A DNA stretch of 64,000 nt from CAVPCY01 sp963702525 (GTDB lineage Bacteria > Actinomycetota > Coriobacteriia > Anaerosomatales > PHET01). The notes below the pieces were generated by a model. The model did no database searches. It was not told the origin of the DNA and was given only the letters and a program-made list of their open reading frames with translations. The stretch's first letter is position 1; every line of letters starts with the position of its first letter. The stretch spans positions 62,001-126,000 of the forward strand of contig CAVPCY010000020.1 of NCBI GenBank assembly GCA_963702525.1, read 5' to 3'. Position numbers and translations under genes: made by a program. Shown piece after piece: positions 45,366-54,795 of this stretch.

Positions 45366-45953
45366 CTACAAAGCAGCACCAGACTCAGCTTGAACGCTGG
45401 GGTGGACCGGCGCCAGCCGAGCCAGCGCCACATCGGCGCCAGCGAGCGCCCGATAGCGCTCGCGCGAGTCACAGCTGCATCGCGTTGGCTCTCGAGCGAG
45501 CGTGCGTGCTGGCGTCGTGTGCTTGCCCACGAGCTGCTGGAACCCATCCATGTTGTCGAACGCTTTGTAGACGACGGACAGGGCGATGATCGCGTCGACG
45601 ATGAAGGCGTTCACGTTGGTTCCGGTGAGTACGGCAACGATGAGCGAGATGCTATGGCCCACAGCGAAGAGCGTGACGTAGGTGTAGACCTCCCTGAACC
45701 CCGAGAGAAGAAAGATCACGCCGAGCAAGAAGAGCAGGTGATCGTACCCAGTAACCATGTGCTTCGCGCCCAAGTACATGAAGGGGATGAAGCTGACACC
45801 GGAGTTGCCCTGGACGAACGCCTGGTCAGGACTTCGACACGCCATGCGCGAAAGCCTGGCCAGCCGATGAGGCCACGAGGGTGACTGCTGTCGCTATCGT
45901 GCCGGCACCACGCGCAGTGCCGTGGTCCACCGGGGACCAGTGCTGTAGCTCAT
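45366..45953 (-). pseudogene. HupE/UreJ-like membrane protein, frame-broken and probably truncated
   Basis: From ATG 45953 a signal-like segment (TIATAVTLVASSAGQAFAHG) is reached after a slip near 45905. A second slip near 45830 leads to GVSFIPFMYLGAKHMVTGYDHLLFLLGVIFLLSGF, the HupE/UreJ_2 metal-type HxxxGxDH motif, and further helices (YVTLFAVGHSISLIVAVLTG). After about 45530 the frame dissolves into Arg-rich sequence, while another frame ends in an isolated membrane helix (LSLVLLCSAALLLLGKALRLF). It is either a decayed gene or one with several errors. Confidence 0.55.
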
Positions 45954-46076
45954 GCGAATCTGACTCCGCCAGTCGTCCGGTTCGAAGCGTGGCTTGGTGC
46001 CACGACCTTGACGATGGGGTCAGCAGACTGCCGTATCGGCATCGCGCGCGTCGGAGCTGAGCGCGCGGCGCTTCCT

Positions 46077-46587
46077 TCAGGTGTCGACTGTGTAAGTGGA
46101 TACGTGGGTCGCGCCCCCGCTTGGACGAGCGCGAGGCGATCTTCGCCCGTCCCAGGTGCCCCTCTGCGAACGACTTGAACGCGTCCATCGCCCGCTGGGT
46201 CTCGCTCTCCAGAAGCGACGAGTGTCGGCGCAGTGCAAATCCCGAGTGGCGGAACTCGACGTTCGATTCGATGGTCCATCGAGTAGCGCTCTGCCCAACG
46301 ACGGAGAACGAGTACGTCTGGTGCTCGGTCATATTCGGAGAGACCAGCGAGAGATCCAATGAGTCGGGGAGCCGGTTGGCGACGATGTGCTCCATGCGCT
46401 CGCGGGAACCCCCACCCACGTGGCTGTATATCAGGCGGGTCTGTGCACCTGGCCACCCCGGTTCGCCGGTGATCGGCTCGCACATCGCGAGGTCAGGTCG
46501 CCACAGCTCGTCGCTCTCCCGGTCAGCCAGTAGCCACAGCACGTCGTCGCGGGGCAGGTCTACGGTGACTTCGGCGATGTAGTGCAT
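46077..46587 (-). CDS. SRPBCC-fold (START/polyketide-cyclase-like) protein
   Basis: About 165 residues. MHYIAEVTVDLPRDDVLWLLADRESDELWRPD split as strand-helix-strand, then EHIVANRLPDSLDL and RWTIESNVEF, and a long C-terminal helix (SETQRAMDAFKSFAEGHL) are typical of the SRPBCC ligand-binding fold. The end is uncertain because all frames remain partly open after 46150; a slip to the frame ending STYTVDT at 46077 is assumed. Function unknown. Confidence 0.65.
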
Positions 46588-46628
46588 CGTTCGCTCCTCC
46601 AGTTGGTCCCGTTCAGTCGACCTGCGCG

Positions 46629-47780
46629 CTACGTGCGGCGGCCCGGTCCCCTGCCCTCTTCGCGATCCGAGACGATGACGACGTCGATACCTTCGGTCTC
46701 GCGCATGACGCGGGTCACTATCGACCCGCGTACGATCTCCTCGAACCTCGAGCGCACGGACTGACCGAGCACGAGGAAGGTCGCACGCTTGGCAAGCGCG
46801 AAGTCGACGATCTCCGATGCGATGTCGTCTCCGGTGATCTCGCTCACCTGTGCGCCGAGGTTGCGCGCGGTCTCCGCGAGGTAGTCGAGCACATGCCGCT
46901 CGGCTTCAGAGACGCGGCGGCCGCTTGGAATGACGTGCAGAACGTGCAGCTCGGCGTGGAGTCGCTCGGCAAGCCGGAAGCCGCGGCGGAGTAGCCTCAC
47001 CGACTCCTGCCGAGCGGTTGCGCACACGACCACGACTTCTCGGCCCGCCCACGTCACTACCGATGCATCCCCAAGGGCAGCGAGCATCTGATCGTCGACT
47101 TCGTCGGCGGTCTGCCGAAGCGCTAGCTCACGGAGCGCTGCGAGCCGCTCAGGAGTGAAGAAGCTGACGAGGGCCCGGTCGACCTTCTCCATGTCATAGA
47201 CGACGCCCCGCCTCAGCCGATTGATGAGCGCATCCGGAGTCAAGTCGACTACGACGACTTCGTCCGCCTCCGCGATCAACTGGTCCGGGAAGGTCTCGCG
47301 GACCTCGACCCCTGTGATCTCTCGGACGGTGTCGTTGAGGCTCTCAAGGTGCTGGATGTTGACGGTCGTGATGACGTTGATACCGGCCTCGAGCAGCTCC
47401 TCGACACTCTGCCACCTCTTGGCGTGGTTGGCGCCGGGGATATTCGTGTGGGCGAGCTCGTCCACGAGGGCCCATTCCGGGTGGCGCTCGAGCACAGCCC
47501 GTGTGTCCATCTCCGAGAAGCGCTTCCCTCGGTACTCGATCATCTCCGGCGGTACGGCTTCGAGACCCACGGCGAGATCAGCGGTCGCCGGCCGGTCGTG
47601 GGGCTCCAAGTAGCCGATCACGACGTCTTCGCCGCGGGTGACTCGGCGATGCGCTTCCGAGAGCATCGTGTAGGTCTTGCCGACGCCCGCCGCCATGCCG
47701 AGGAAGATCTTGAGGCGACCGCGCGGATGAGCGACGTGGGTGCCGACTCCCTCGTTAGCGAAGTCTGTCCGCTCGCGCAG
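46629..47780 (-). CDS. kdpD: KdpD N-terminal sensor half (KdpD domain plus USP domain), no kinase
   Basis: About 383 residues. KdpD ATP-binding domain with Walker A GMAAGVGKTYTM and the family motifs YLEPHDRPAT, VDELAHTNIPG and NVITTVNIQHLESLND, then a universal-stress domain (about 245-370; VVCATARQESVRLLRRG, LVLGQSVRSRFEEI). It ends where full KdpD proteins enter the four membrane helices and histidine kinase. The matching kinase half is a separate gene at 53224-54780. The frame starts directly after the kdpC stop at a CTG; no ATG or GTG is available in frame before the P-loop, so the exact start is uncertain. Confidence 0.9.
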   Translation of the reverse strand: MRERTDFANEGVGTHVAHPRGRLKIFLGMAAGVGKTYTMLSEAHRRVTRGEDVVIGYLEPHDRPATADLAVGLEAVPPEMIEYRGKRFSEMDTRAVLERHPEWALVDELAHTNIPGANHAKRWQSVEELLEAGINVITTVNIQHLESLNDTVREITGVEVRETFPDQLIAEADEVVVVDLTPDALINRLRRGVVYDMEKVDRALVSFFTPERLAALRELALRQTADEVDDQMLAALGDASVVTWAGREVVVVCATARQESVRLLRRGFRLAERLHAELHVLHVIPSGRRVSEAERHVLDYLAETARNLGAQVSEITGDDIASEIVDFALAKRATFLVLGQSVRSRFEEIVRGSIVTRVMRETEGIDVVIVSDREEGRGPGRRT

Positions 47781-48368
47781 TCACGGTCGCCCCACCTTCC
47801 CATCCCCTGCAGCGCCGAACGCCTCGTCGAGCGATAGGTTGAGCTCAAGGACGTTGACCCGGGGCTCGCCGAGGAAGCCCAGGTCGCGGCCTACGACGTG
47901 CCGTTTGACCATCTCGCGGACTTGGCGCGCGGGTACGCTGCGTGCGAGCGCGACTCGGTTGACCTGCGCGTACGCATTGGCCGGTGTGATGTGCGGGTCG
48001 AGCCCGCTTCCCGACGACGTGATGGCGTCGGGCGGCAGCAGCTCGCCGCTTCCGTCCGCTTGCTTTGCTCGGGTCGTCAGCTGCGTGGCAAGCACCGCAC
48101 TCGTAGGCCCGAGGTTCGAGCCGCCGGAGACGAGCGGGTCGTAGTCACCCGCCGAGGCCCGTGGATGGAAGTACCCGGCGGACTCGAAGCGCTGACCGAT
48201 GAGCGAGGAGCCCACAACGGTACCCTGCGCGTCTGTGACGAGGCTGCCGCCGGCGCGGCTCGGGAGGAGCACACGGGAGACGCCCGTCACGGCCAGCGGG
48301 TAGGCCAGACCCAGCACCACGAAGGCCACGACGAACACGCGAAGCGCTATGCCCAGCGAGTTCCTCAT
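47781..48368 (-). CDS. kdpC: Potassium-transporting ATPase subunit C
   Basis: 195 residues. One N-terminal membrane helix (GIALRVFVVAFVVLGLAYPLAV), then the KdpC periplasmic domain with GQRFESAGYFHPRASAGDYDP as two conserved segments, SGSGLDPHITPANAYAQ and the C-terminal VNVLELNLSLDE. The start overlaps the kdpB stop by four bases. Confidence 0.97.
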   Translation of the reverse strand: MRNSLGIALRVFVVAFVVLGLAYPLAVTGVSRVLLPSRAGGSLVTDAQGTVVGSSLIGQRFESAGYFHPRASAGDYDPLVSGGSNLGPTSAVLATQLTTRAKQADGSGELLPPDAITSSGSGLDPHITPANAYAQVNRVALARSVPARQVREMVKRHVVGRDLGFLGEPRVNVLELNLSLDEAFGAAGDGKVGRP

Positions 48369-50485
48369 CGGCCTGCCTGCCCTGCGAGTCCCAGGAACAC
48401 GAGCAGCATGTCGATGAGCTTGAGCCCCACGAACGGCGCGATGAGGCCGCCGACGCCGTACACCAGCAGGTTGCGGCGCAGCAGCCTCGCCGCGCCGATG
48501 GGGCGGTACTCGACGCCCTTGAGCGCGAGCGGTACGAGGGCCACGATGATCAGCGCATTGAAGATGACGGCACTCATGATCGCGCTTTGCGCCGAGTGCA
48601 GCTGCATGATGTTGAGCGCCTGCAGCTGCGGGTAGGCGGCAACGAAGAGCGCCGGGATGATGGCGAAGTACTTGGCGACGTCGTTGGCGATCGAGAACGT
48701 GGTGAGCGCGCCGCGAGTCATGAGCAGCTGCTTGCCGATCTCGACGATCTCGATCAGCTTCGTGGGGTTGCTGTCGAGATCGACCATGTTGCCGGCCTCC
48801 TTGGCCGCGGTCGTCCCGCTGTTCATCGCCACCCCCACATCGGCCTGCGCGAGCGCGGGTGCGTCGTTGGTCCCGTCGCCGATCATCGCGACGAGCCTGC
48901 CGCTCTGCTGCTCCTTGCGGATGAGGTCCATCTTCGCCTCGGGGTTGGCCTGAGCCAGGAAGTCGTCGACACCTGCCTCGCGCGCGATGACCGCGGCGGT
49001 CACCGGGTTGTCGCCCGTGATCATCACTGTGCGGATACCCATAGCGCGCAGTTGCTCGAAGCGCTCGCGGATGCCGCCCTTCACGATGTCCTTGAGGCGG
49101 ATCACGCCGAGCACCTGCGCGTCGCGCGCGACCACGAGCGGAGTGCCGCCTTCCCGTGAGACGGAGTCGACGATGCGCGCCAGATCGCCGGGGATGTCGC
49201 CGCCCTGTAGCCGCACCCAAGCCTCGACCGCGTCCGAGGCGCCTTTGCGCACCGACGACCCGTCCACGTCCAGACCGCTCATCCGCGTCGTCGCCGAGAA
49301 GGGCACGAAGTGGGCGTCGGTGCCGGTAAGGTCGCGCTCGCGGAAGCCGAACTCCTTGGCCAGCACGACGACCGAGCGGCCCTCGGGCGTCTCGTCGGGA
49401 AGCGAGGCCAGCTGGGCGGCGTCGGCGAGCGCCTCTCGAGCGACGCCGCCAACGGGCAGGAAGTCGACGGCCTGGCGGTTGCCGAACGTGATCGTGCCGG
49501 TCTTGTCGAGCAGCAGCGTATCGACGTCGCCGGCCGCCTCGACCGCCCGGCCCGACATCGCAAGCACGTTGTGGCGCACAAGCCGGTCCATCCCTGCGAT
49601 GCCGATCGCCGAGAGCAGACCGCCAATGGTCGTGGGAATGAGGCACACCAGCAGCGCGATCAGCACGGGGACAGAGACGGACTGCCCTGCGTACGCCGCG
49701 TAGGGCATGAGCGCCACGGTGACGCCAAGGAAGATGATCGTGAGTGCGGCAAGCAGGATGGTCAGGGCGATCTCGTTGGGTGTCTTCTGGCGCTCGGCGC
49801 CTTCCACGAGCGAGATCATCTTGTCGAGGAACGTCTCGCCGGGGTCCGACATGATCCGGATGACGAGCCGATCGGACAGCACCTTGGTTCCGCCGGTCAC
49901 CGACGATCTGTCGCCGCCGCTCTCCCGGATCACCGGCGCGGACTCCCCTGTGATCGCGGACTCGTCGACTGAAGCGATGCCTTCGATGACCTCCCCGTCG
50001 CCGGGAATGAGCTCGCCCGCCGAGACGACGACGGTGTCTCCGCGTCGCAGTGAAGCGGCCCCGACCTGCCGTACCGAGCCGTCCGCGTCCAGCACGTGGG
50101 CGATCGTGTCCTTGCGCATGCTTCGCAACGTGGCCGCCTGCGCCTTGCCTCGGCCCTCCGCCATCGCCTCGGCGAAGTTGGCGAAGAACACCGTGAACCA
50201 TAGCCACACGGTGAGCGCGCCTTCGAATCCGGCCTCAGGCGCATTGCCCGCGACGCTCGCCAGCCACGATACCGTCGTGAACGTCGCTCCCACCTCAACC
50301 ACGAACATGACGGGGTTTCGCACCATCAGGCGGGGATGGAGCTTGCGCAGGGCAGAGAGCGCCGCCGACCAGACCAGGCGGGGGTAGTCCGCGACAGCGC
50401 CGCTCCGTGTCCGCGCGTGGGCGTCGTGCGGCTCGGTGCCGAGCGCAGGTGAACCGGCGGTCGCTATGTCTCGATCGGGTTGCAT
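48365..50485 (-). CDS. kdpB: Potassium-transporting ATPase ATP-binding subunit B
   Basis: 706 residues, a P-type ATPase. Phosphorylation motif LLLDKTGTITFGN, actuator TGES (DESAITGESAPVI), nucleotide-binding KGASDAVEAW, and hinge MITGDNPVTA with GDGTNDAPALAQADVGVAM. These match KdpB throughout. The N-terminal 30 residues are a variable extension. AGGAGA lies three bases before the ATG. It hydrolyses ATP for high-affinity K+ import through KdpA. Confidence 0.98.
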   Translation of the reverse strand: MQPDRDIATAGSPALGTEPHDAHARTRSGAVADYPRLVWSAALSALRKLHPRLMVRNPVMFVVEVGATFTTVSWLASVAGNAPEAGFEGALTVWLWFTVFFANFAEAMAEGRGKAQAATLRSMRKDTIAHVLDADGSVRQVGAASLRRGDTVVVSAGELIPGDGEVIEGIASVDESAITGESAPVIRESGGDRSSVTGGTKVLSDRLVIRIMSDPGETFLDKMISLVEGAERQKTPNEIALTILLAALTIIFLGVTVALMPYAAYAGQSVSVPVLIALLVCLIPTTIGGLLSAIGIAGMDRLVRHNVLAMSGRAVEAAGDVDTLLLDKTGTITFGNRQAVDFLPVGGVAREALADAAQLASLPDETPEGRSVVVLAKEFGFRERDLTGTDAHFVPFSATTRMSGLDVDGSSVRKGASDAVEAWVRLQGGDIPGDLARIVDSVSREGGTPLVVARDAQVLGVIRLKDIVKGGIRERFEQLRAMGIRTVMITGDNPVTAAVIAREAGVDDFLAQANPEAKMDLIRKEQQSGRLVAMIGDGTNDAPALAQADVGVAMNSGTTAAKEAGNMVDLDSNPTKLIEIVEIGKQLLMTRGALTTFSIANDVAKYFAIIPALFVAAYPQLQALNIMQLHSAQSAIMSAVIFNALIIVALVPLALKGVEYRPIGAARLLRRNLLVYGVGGLIAPFVGLKLIDMLLVFLGLAGQAGR

Positions 50486-50492
50486 CGTTCTC

Positions 50493-52220
50493 CTAGAACA
50501 GCTGGCCTGACGTCATCAGCAGGTGTTCGACGACGGGTCCCAGGGCAAGCGCCGGGAAGAAGGTGAGCGCGCCCACGATGACGACGACGCCCACCAGCAA
50601 GCCGACGAACAGGCCGTTGTTCGTGGGAAGCGTGCCGGCCGACTCGGCAAGCCGCTTCTTCGCCGATAGGGACCCCGCGATCGAGATGACCGGAAGGATG
50701 AACAGGAAGCGGCCCACGAACATCGCGATTGCGGTCATGAGGTTGTAGTAGACCGAGCCCGCTGCCAGACCCGCGAAGGCGCTCCCGTTGTTGCCCGCAG
50801 CCGATGCGAACGCATACAGGATCTCGGTGAACCCGTGCGGACCTGCGTTGAGCACGGCGGCTCGGCCCGCGTCGATGACGTAGGAGAGCGCCGATGGGAC
50901 CAACACGGCGAAGTTGACGGCCAGCACCGCGAACATCGCCATGCGTACTTCTCGGGACTCGATCTTCTTGCCGATGTACTCGGGCGTTCGGCCGACCATC
51001 AGGCCCGCGATGAAGACCGCCAGCACCGCATAGACCAGCATGCCGGCGAGCCCTACACCCGCACCGCCGAATATCGTCTCGCCCAGCAGGATGTTTGCGA
51101 GCATCGCTCCGCCCCCGAGTGGCGTGAAGCTGTCGTGCGCGCCCACAACCGCCCCGTTGGACGCCGAGGTGGTGACGGTACCGAACAGCGCGGTCTCGCT
51201 GACGCCGAGCCGCACCTCCTTGCCCTCCATGTTGCCGCCGGGCTGCGTCGCCGTGGCACGGAGCTGGGCTCCGGCTTGGGCGAGTGAAGGAGTCCCGGCC
51301 TGCTCAGCGGAGAGTGTCACGCCAAGCGACACGACGAAGAGAAGCATCATCGCCGAAAAGACGACCCAGCCCTGGCGGCGATCGCCTGTCGCTCGGCCGA
51401 AGAAGGACGTGAGTCCCGCTGGAATCACCATGACCGAGAGGGCCTGCACGTATACCGCGAGCGGGGTCGGGCCCTCGAAGGGGTGGGCGGAGTTCGCGTT
51501 GAAGTAGCCGCCTCCGTTCGTGCCGAACTGCTTGATGGCCTCGAGCGAGGCCACGGGCCCGGTCACTATCGTCTGCCTAGCGCCCTCGAGTGTGGTGGCC
51601 TGGATGATGCCGCCGAGGGTCTGAACGGCGCCTTGGGCCACATAGAACAGCGCGAGCAGGAGCGATGCGGGCAGCAGGATGTACAAACATGCCCGGACCA
51701 GGTCCGACCAGAAGTTGCCCACTCGGCCCACACTGTCGCGAACGATGCCTCGCACCAGTGCCACGCCCACGCACAGACCGGTGGCCGCCGAGAGGAACTG
51801 CTGCAGGGTGATACCTGTCATCTGCGAGAGCGGGGTGATGGCTGTCTCGCCGGCGTACGACTGCCAGTTGGTGTTGGTCACGAAGCTCACGGCGGTGTTG
51901 AGGGCTGTGTCCCACGGCATGCCCGCGACATGCTGTGGATTGAGCGGCAGGAGCCCTTGAAGCCTGAGCTGCACGAACAGAGCGAGCAGCCCGATCAGGT
52001 TGAACGCGAGCAAGGAGAGCGCGTAGTGCAACGCCCGCATCTCCACGTTCGGGTCGATGCCGCACAGGCGGTCCACGGCGCGCTCGATGGGGCGCAAGAG
52101 GGGGTCGAGCGGGGTGCGGCGGGACTCGAACACCGCGTAGAGCCACCATCCGGCTGCGGGCGTGAGCACCACGAGCAAGACGACGTACGCGACTACCTGG
52201 ACTGTGGACACGCCGGCCAT
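50493..52220 (-). CDS. kdpA: Potassium-transporting ATPase subunit A
   Basis: 575 residues with ten helices and four selectivity-filter repeats of the KtrB/TrkH type, including SFVTNTNWQSY and GTNGGGYFNANSAHPFEGP. It is the K+ translocating subunit. Its start follows directly on the KdpF stop (shared base at 52220), and kdpB begins seven bases after its own stop. Confidence 0.98.
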   Translation of the reverse strand: MAGVSTVQVVAYVVLLVVLTPAAGWWLYAVFESRRTPLDPLLRPIERAVDRLCGIDPNVEMRALHYALSLLAFNLIGLLALFVQLRLQGLLPLNPQHVAGMPWDTALNTAVSFVTNTNWQSYAGETAITPLSQMTGITLQQFLSAATGLCVGVALVRGIVRDSVGRVGNFWSDLVRACLYILLPASLLLALFYVAQGAVQTLGGIIQATTLEGARQTIVTGPVASLEAIKQFGTNGGGYFNANSAHPFEGPTPLAVYVQALSVMVIPAGLTSFFGRATGDRRQGWVVFSAMMLLFVVSLGVTLSAEQAGTPSLAQAGAQLRATATQPGGNMEGKEVRLGVSETALFGTVTTSASNGAVVGAHDSFTPLGGGAMLANILLGETIFGGAGVGLAGMLVYAVLAVFIAGLMVGRTPEYIGKKIESREVRMAMFAVLAVNFAVLVPSALSYVIDAGRAAVLNAGPHGFTEILYAFASAAGNNGSAFAGLAAGSVYYNLMTAIAMFVGRFLFILPVISIAGSLSAKKRLAESAGTLPTNNGLFVGLLVGVVVIVGALTFFPALALGPVVEHLLMTSGQLF

Positions 52221-52306
52221 CAGAACCGCTCAGGTCTCACCAGCACGTAGGCCAGATAGAGGATCAGGCCGAGGGAGACGACCAGGAATGCGACCTGTCC
52301 GATCAT
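52220..52306 (-). CDS. kdpF: Potassium-transporting ATPase subunit F
   Basis: 28 residues, too short for most gene callers: one membrane helix and the C-terminal VLVRPERF typical of KdpF, which stabilises the KdpABC complex. GGAGA precedes its ATG. Its start overlaps the stop of a 31-residue membrane protein (ATGA). Confidence 0.93.
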   Translation of the reverse strand: MIGQVAFLVVSLGLILYLAYVLVRPERF

Positions 52307-52398
52307 CGGTCGTTCTCCAAGACGACGATGTAGCCTGCCGAGAGCGCCATCGCCGCACACAGTGCCAGGACGCACAGAATGTCGATCGCCAGATTCAC
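52303..52398 (-). CDS. 31-residue membrane miniprotein at the head of kdpFABC
   Basis: GTG start with GGGAGAGG two bases upstream. The peptide is a single hydrophobic helix (IDILCVLALCAAMALSAGYI) ending VVLENDR. Its TGA overlaps the KdpF ATG by four bases, which gives translational coupling. It has no Lys/Arg-rich signal-peptide start and differs in sequence from KdpF. I do not recognise a family; a second accessory subunit of the Kdp complex is an inference. Confidence 0.65.
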   Translation of the reverse strand: MNLAIDILCVLALCAAMALSAGYIVVLENDR

Positions 52399-52528
52399 AG
52401 CCTCTCCCTTCCAAGGACGTACAGGGAGAGCATGAGCGCACGCGTGTTCGCAAGCCGTGAAGAACCGGCTACCGAGCGTTAAGGATGTGCAAAGAGGGCC
52501 GCAGCCGAGCGCTTGAGCGCACCGGGCC
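52399..52528 (-). promoter_or_regulatory. Probable kdpFABC promoter/operator region
   Basis: 130 bases between kdpE and the first kdp structural reading frame. On the minus strand TTTGCACATCCTTAACG (about 52497-52481) is an AT-richer patch that could serve as KdpE site or -35 region. No clear consensus promoter is visible. Confidence 0.35.
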
Positions 52529-53221
52529 CTAGGCGCGCGTCGAGAAGCGGAAGCCCACGCGCGGCTCCGTGAGGATGTAGCGCGGCACGCTGGGGTGCGG
52601 CTCGATCTTCCTGCGCAGGTTGCTCACGTGCACGCGCAACGTGGAGGCGTCCGCTTCTAGGTCGGACCCCCACGCGGCGTCGACGATCTGCCGCCAGGTC
52701 AGGACCCGGTCCGGGTTCGATGCGAGCGCTTCCAGAATCGCGTACTCGGTGGGCGTCAGGGCGACCTCGACGTCCCCACGCATGACCCGCCGGTGTCCGA
52801 AGTCGATCACGAGGTCGCCCACTTCAAGGCAGGGCGCAAGCGACGATCCAATGGTTCGCCTGAGCAGCACGCCGACGCGTGCGACGAACTCGCCCGCCGA
52901 GAATGGCTTGGTCAGGTAGTCGTCCGCGCCGGTTGTCAGCGCCGTGACCTTGTCCTGTTCGGCGTCTCGGGCGGAGAGCACGAGGATCGGCAGGTCCGTG
53001 AAGGACCGCAGCCGCTGGAGCAGGTCGAGGCCGTCGATATCGGGCAAGGTCAGGTCGAGCACGATGAGGTCGGGGCTCCGCTCGAGCAGCCGGTCCATCG
53101 CCTCCGCGCCGCTGGCGGCCTGCATGACCTCGTAGTCGCGCGATTCGAGGATCGTGCGCACCGCACGCACGAGCTGGGCCTCGTCGTCGATCACCATCAC
53201 TAGATGCTGTCCCTTGGACAC
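52529..53221 (-). CDS. kdpE: Response regulator KdpE, OmpR family
   Basis: 230 residues. Receiver domain with acidic pocket DDE at 12-14, phospho-acceptor Asp56 (LIVLDLTLPD), and Lys in YLTKPFSAGE; a winged-helix domain follows from about 135 (LTPTEYAILEALA, VHVSNLRRKIEP). GTG start, GGAGG seven bases upstream, right after the kinase stop. In the Kdp context it activates kdpFABC at low K+ or high osmolarity. Confidence 0.95.
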   Translation of the reverse strand: MSKGQHLVMVIDDEAQLVRAVRTILESRDYEVMQAASGAEAMDRLLERSPDLIVLDLTLPDIDGLDLLQRLRSFTDLPILVLSARDAEQDKVTALTTGADDYLTKPFSAGEFVARVGVLLRRTIGSSLAPCLEVGDLVIDFGHRRVMRGDVEVALTPTEYAILEALASNPDRVLTWRQIVDAAWGSDLEADASTLRVHVSNLRRKIEPHPSVPRYILTEPRVGFRFSTRA

Positions 53222-53223
53222 GG

Positions 53224-54780
53224 TCAGCCCTCCGCTGGCGGCAATGCCGGCAGGTCGACGAGAATCCGGGTGCCGGACGGCAGGGCGTCCTCAACGCTCA
53301 GGTACCCGGCGTTCGCCTCGATCAGGTCGCGAGCGATCGTGAGACCGAGTCCCGTGCTGCCGGGACGTCTTACACCAGCCGCCCCGCGGTACGCGCGGTC
53401 GAACACGAACGGCTTGTCCTGATCCGATACGCCCGGGCCCCTGTCCTCGATCCAGAGCACCGTTCGGTCGTCGCGCCGCTCAGCTCCCAAGAAGACCGCC
53501 GCCATCTCGGGCGAGTACGTCAGAGCGTTGTCGAGCACCGCGCGAAGCGCGCGCGAGACCTGGGCGAAGTCCGCGTAGACGTCGGGCGAGGGTTTCTGCC
53601 TGACGCGATAGACGAGGCGGTCTCGGACGTTCTTCGGAACCACGGAGACCACGTCGCCGAGTATCTCGCCCGCCTCGTAGAGCTCGGGGTGAGGCATCCA
53701 CTCATCGGACTGGAGCCGTGACAGGTCGAGCAGGTCCGAGATCGCTATCTGCAGCCTGCGAAGGTCCTCGGCAACCGCCGACAGAGTCCGCTGCACCTCG
53801 TCGGGCTCTCGGGCCACGTCCTCAGAAACGAGATCGGTCACGGCAGCCATCGCCGCCGCAAGCGGCGTCTTGAGCTCGTGAGAGACCGCCGAGACGATCA
53901 CCGACTTCACGCGCGCGGCTTCCGCGGCACCTTGGACGCGCGCTGCGGTCTCGACTGCCTTGAGGCTCGAGATGAAGACAGCAAGTAGCTGCGATATCGA
54001 GACGGCCAACGCCGAGGTCCCTGTGTCGAGCCCCTTGGTGCCGCTCACGATCTGGAGCACACCCTCGTTCTCGGAGGAGGAGACGAGCGGGATGAACGTG
54101 CCCATGCTGCGCGATACGCCTTCAGAGTCGATGGCCGGCCAGCCCGTGCCGAGGCGGTCCGACTCGCTACGGGCCTCCTGCAGGTTGATCGCCTTGACCC
54201 GCTCGAACGACCTCATGGCGGCCGTCCGGTCGGCACTGGCCACGAAGCGTTCGCCCGGGCCGATGGCGACGAGCCCGTGTCCCTTCTCGGGCATCCACAC
54301 CACCGCGGTTTCGACGTCGGGCAGCGTCATCAGGGCGGTGACGGCGCTGTCTATCACGTCGTTTGGGTCGTGGCCCTCGGCCATCTCGCTGGCTAGCTTC
54401 GCAAGCGCTGTCGCGTCGCGCTCACTCGCGACGGCCGCCAGCTCGCGCTCGCGCACGCGCCCGGTCAGCAGGCCCACGACGGCGGCTCCGATGAAGAAGA
54501 CGCCAAGCTGGATGAGATCGAGCGGTTCGGCGACGGCGAACGTGCCGTACGGAAGCGTGAAGACGTAGTTGCCCGCGGCGAACGACAAGACGGCGGCGAC
54601 GAAAGCCGGCCCGGTGCCAGCGGACCACGCGACGAAGCCGACAACGCACAGGTAGAGCCACGAAAGGTGCGCGAAGTCGACCTCCGGACGTAGCGGGAAG
54701 AAGAGGGAAGTCGCGAGGACCACGGCAACTATGGCCGTCACGTAGCCGTGCTGTCGCAGTGCGCGCCCGATCGGCGCCAC
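53224..54780 (-). CDS. KdpD C-terminal half: DUF4118-GAF-histidine kinase
   Basis: 518 residues. Four-helix DUF4118 membrane domain (15-110, with YVFTLPYGTF), a GAF domain (about 130-275), then HisKA with His301 in SAVSHELKTPLAAAM and an ATPase domain with VLDNALTYSP, IEDRGPGV and GSTGLGLTI. This is the second half of a normal KdpD; the N-terminal half is encoded at 46629-47780. It pairs with KdpE immediately downstream. The gene order is kinase, kdpE, kdpFABC, KdpD-N on one strand. Confidence 0.94.
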   Translation of the reverse strand: MAPIGRALRQHGYVTAIVAVVLATSLFFPLRPEVDFAHLSWLYLCVVGFVAWSAGTGPAFVAAVLSFAAGNYVFTLPYGTFAVAEPLDLIQLGVFFIGAAVVGLLTGRVRERELAAVASERDATALAKLASEMAEGHDPNDVIDSAVTALMTLPDVETAVVWMPEKGHGLVAIGPGERFVASADRTAAMRSFERVKAINLQEARSESDRLGTGWPAIDSEGVSRSMGTFIPLVSSSENEGVLQIVSGTKGLDTGTSALAVSISQLLAVFISSLKAVETAARVQGAAEAARVKSVIVSAVSHELKTPLAAAMAAVTDLVSEDVAREPDEVQRTLSAVAEDLRRLQIAISDLLDLSRLQSDEWMPHPELYEAGEILGDVVSVVPKNVRDRLVYRVRQKPSPDVYADFAQVSRALRAVLDNALTYSPEMAAVFLGAERRDDRTVLWIEDRGPGVSDQDKPFVFDRAYRGAAGVRRPGSTGLGLTIARDLIEANAGYLSVEDALPSGTRILVDLPALPPAEG

Positions 54781-54795
54781 GACCCCTCCTCCCAG

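Noticed and set aside
45825..45835. Second selenocysteine at the TGA within the HupE-like gene
   Set aside because: The homologous sequence continues in a different frame after that TGA, so it reflects a slip, not recoding.
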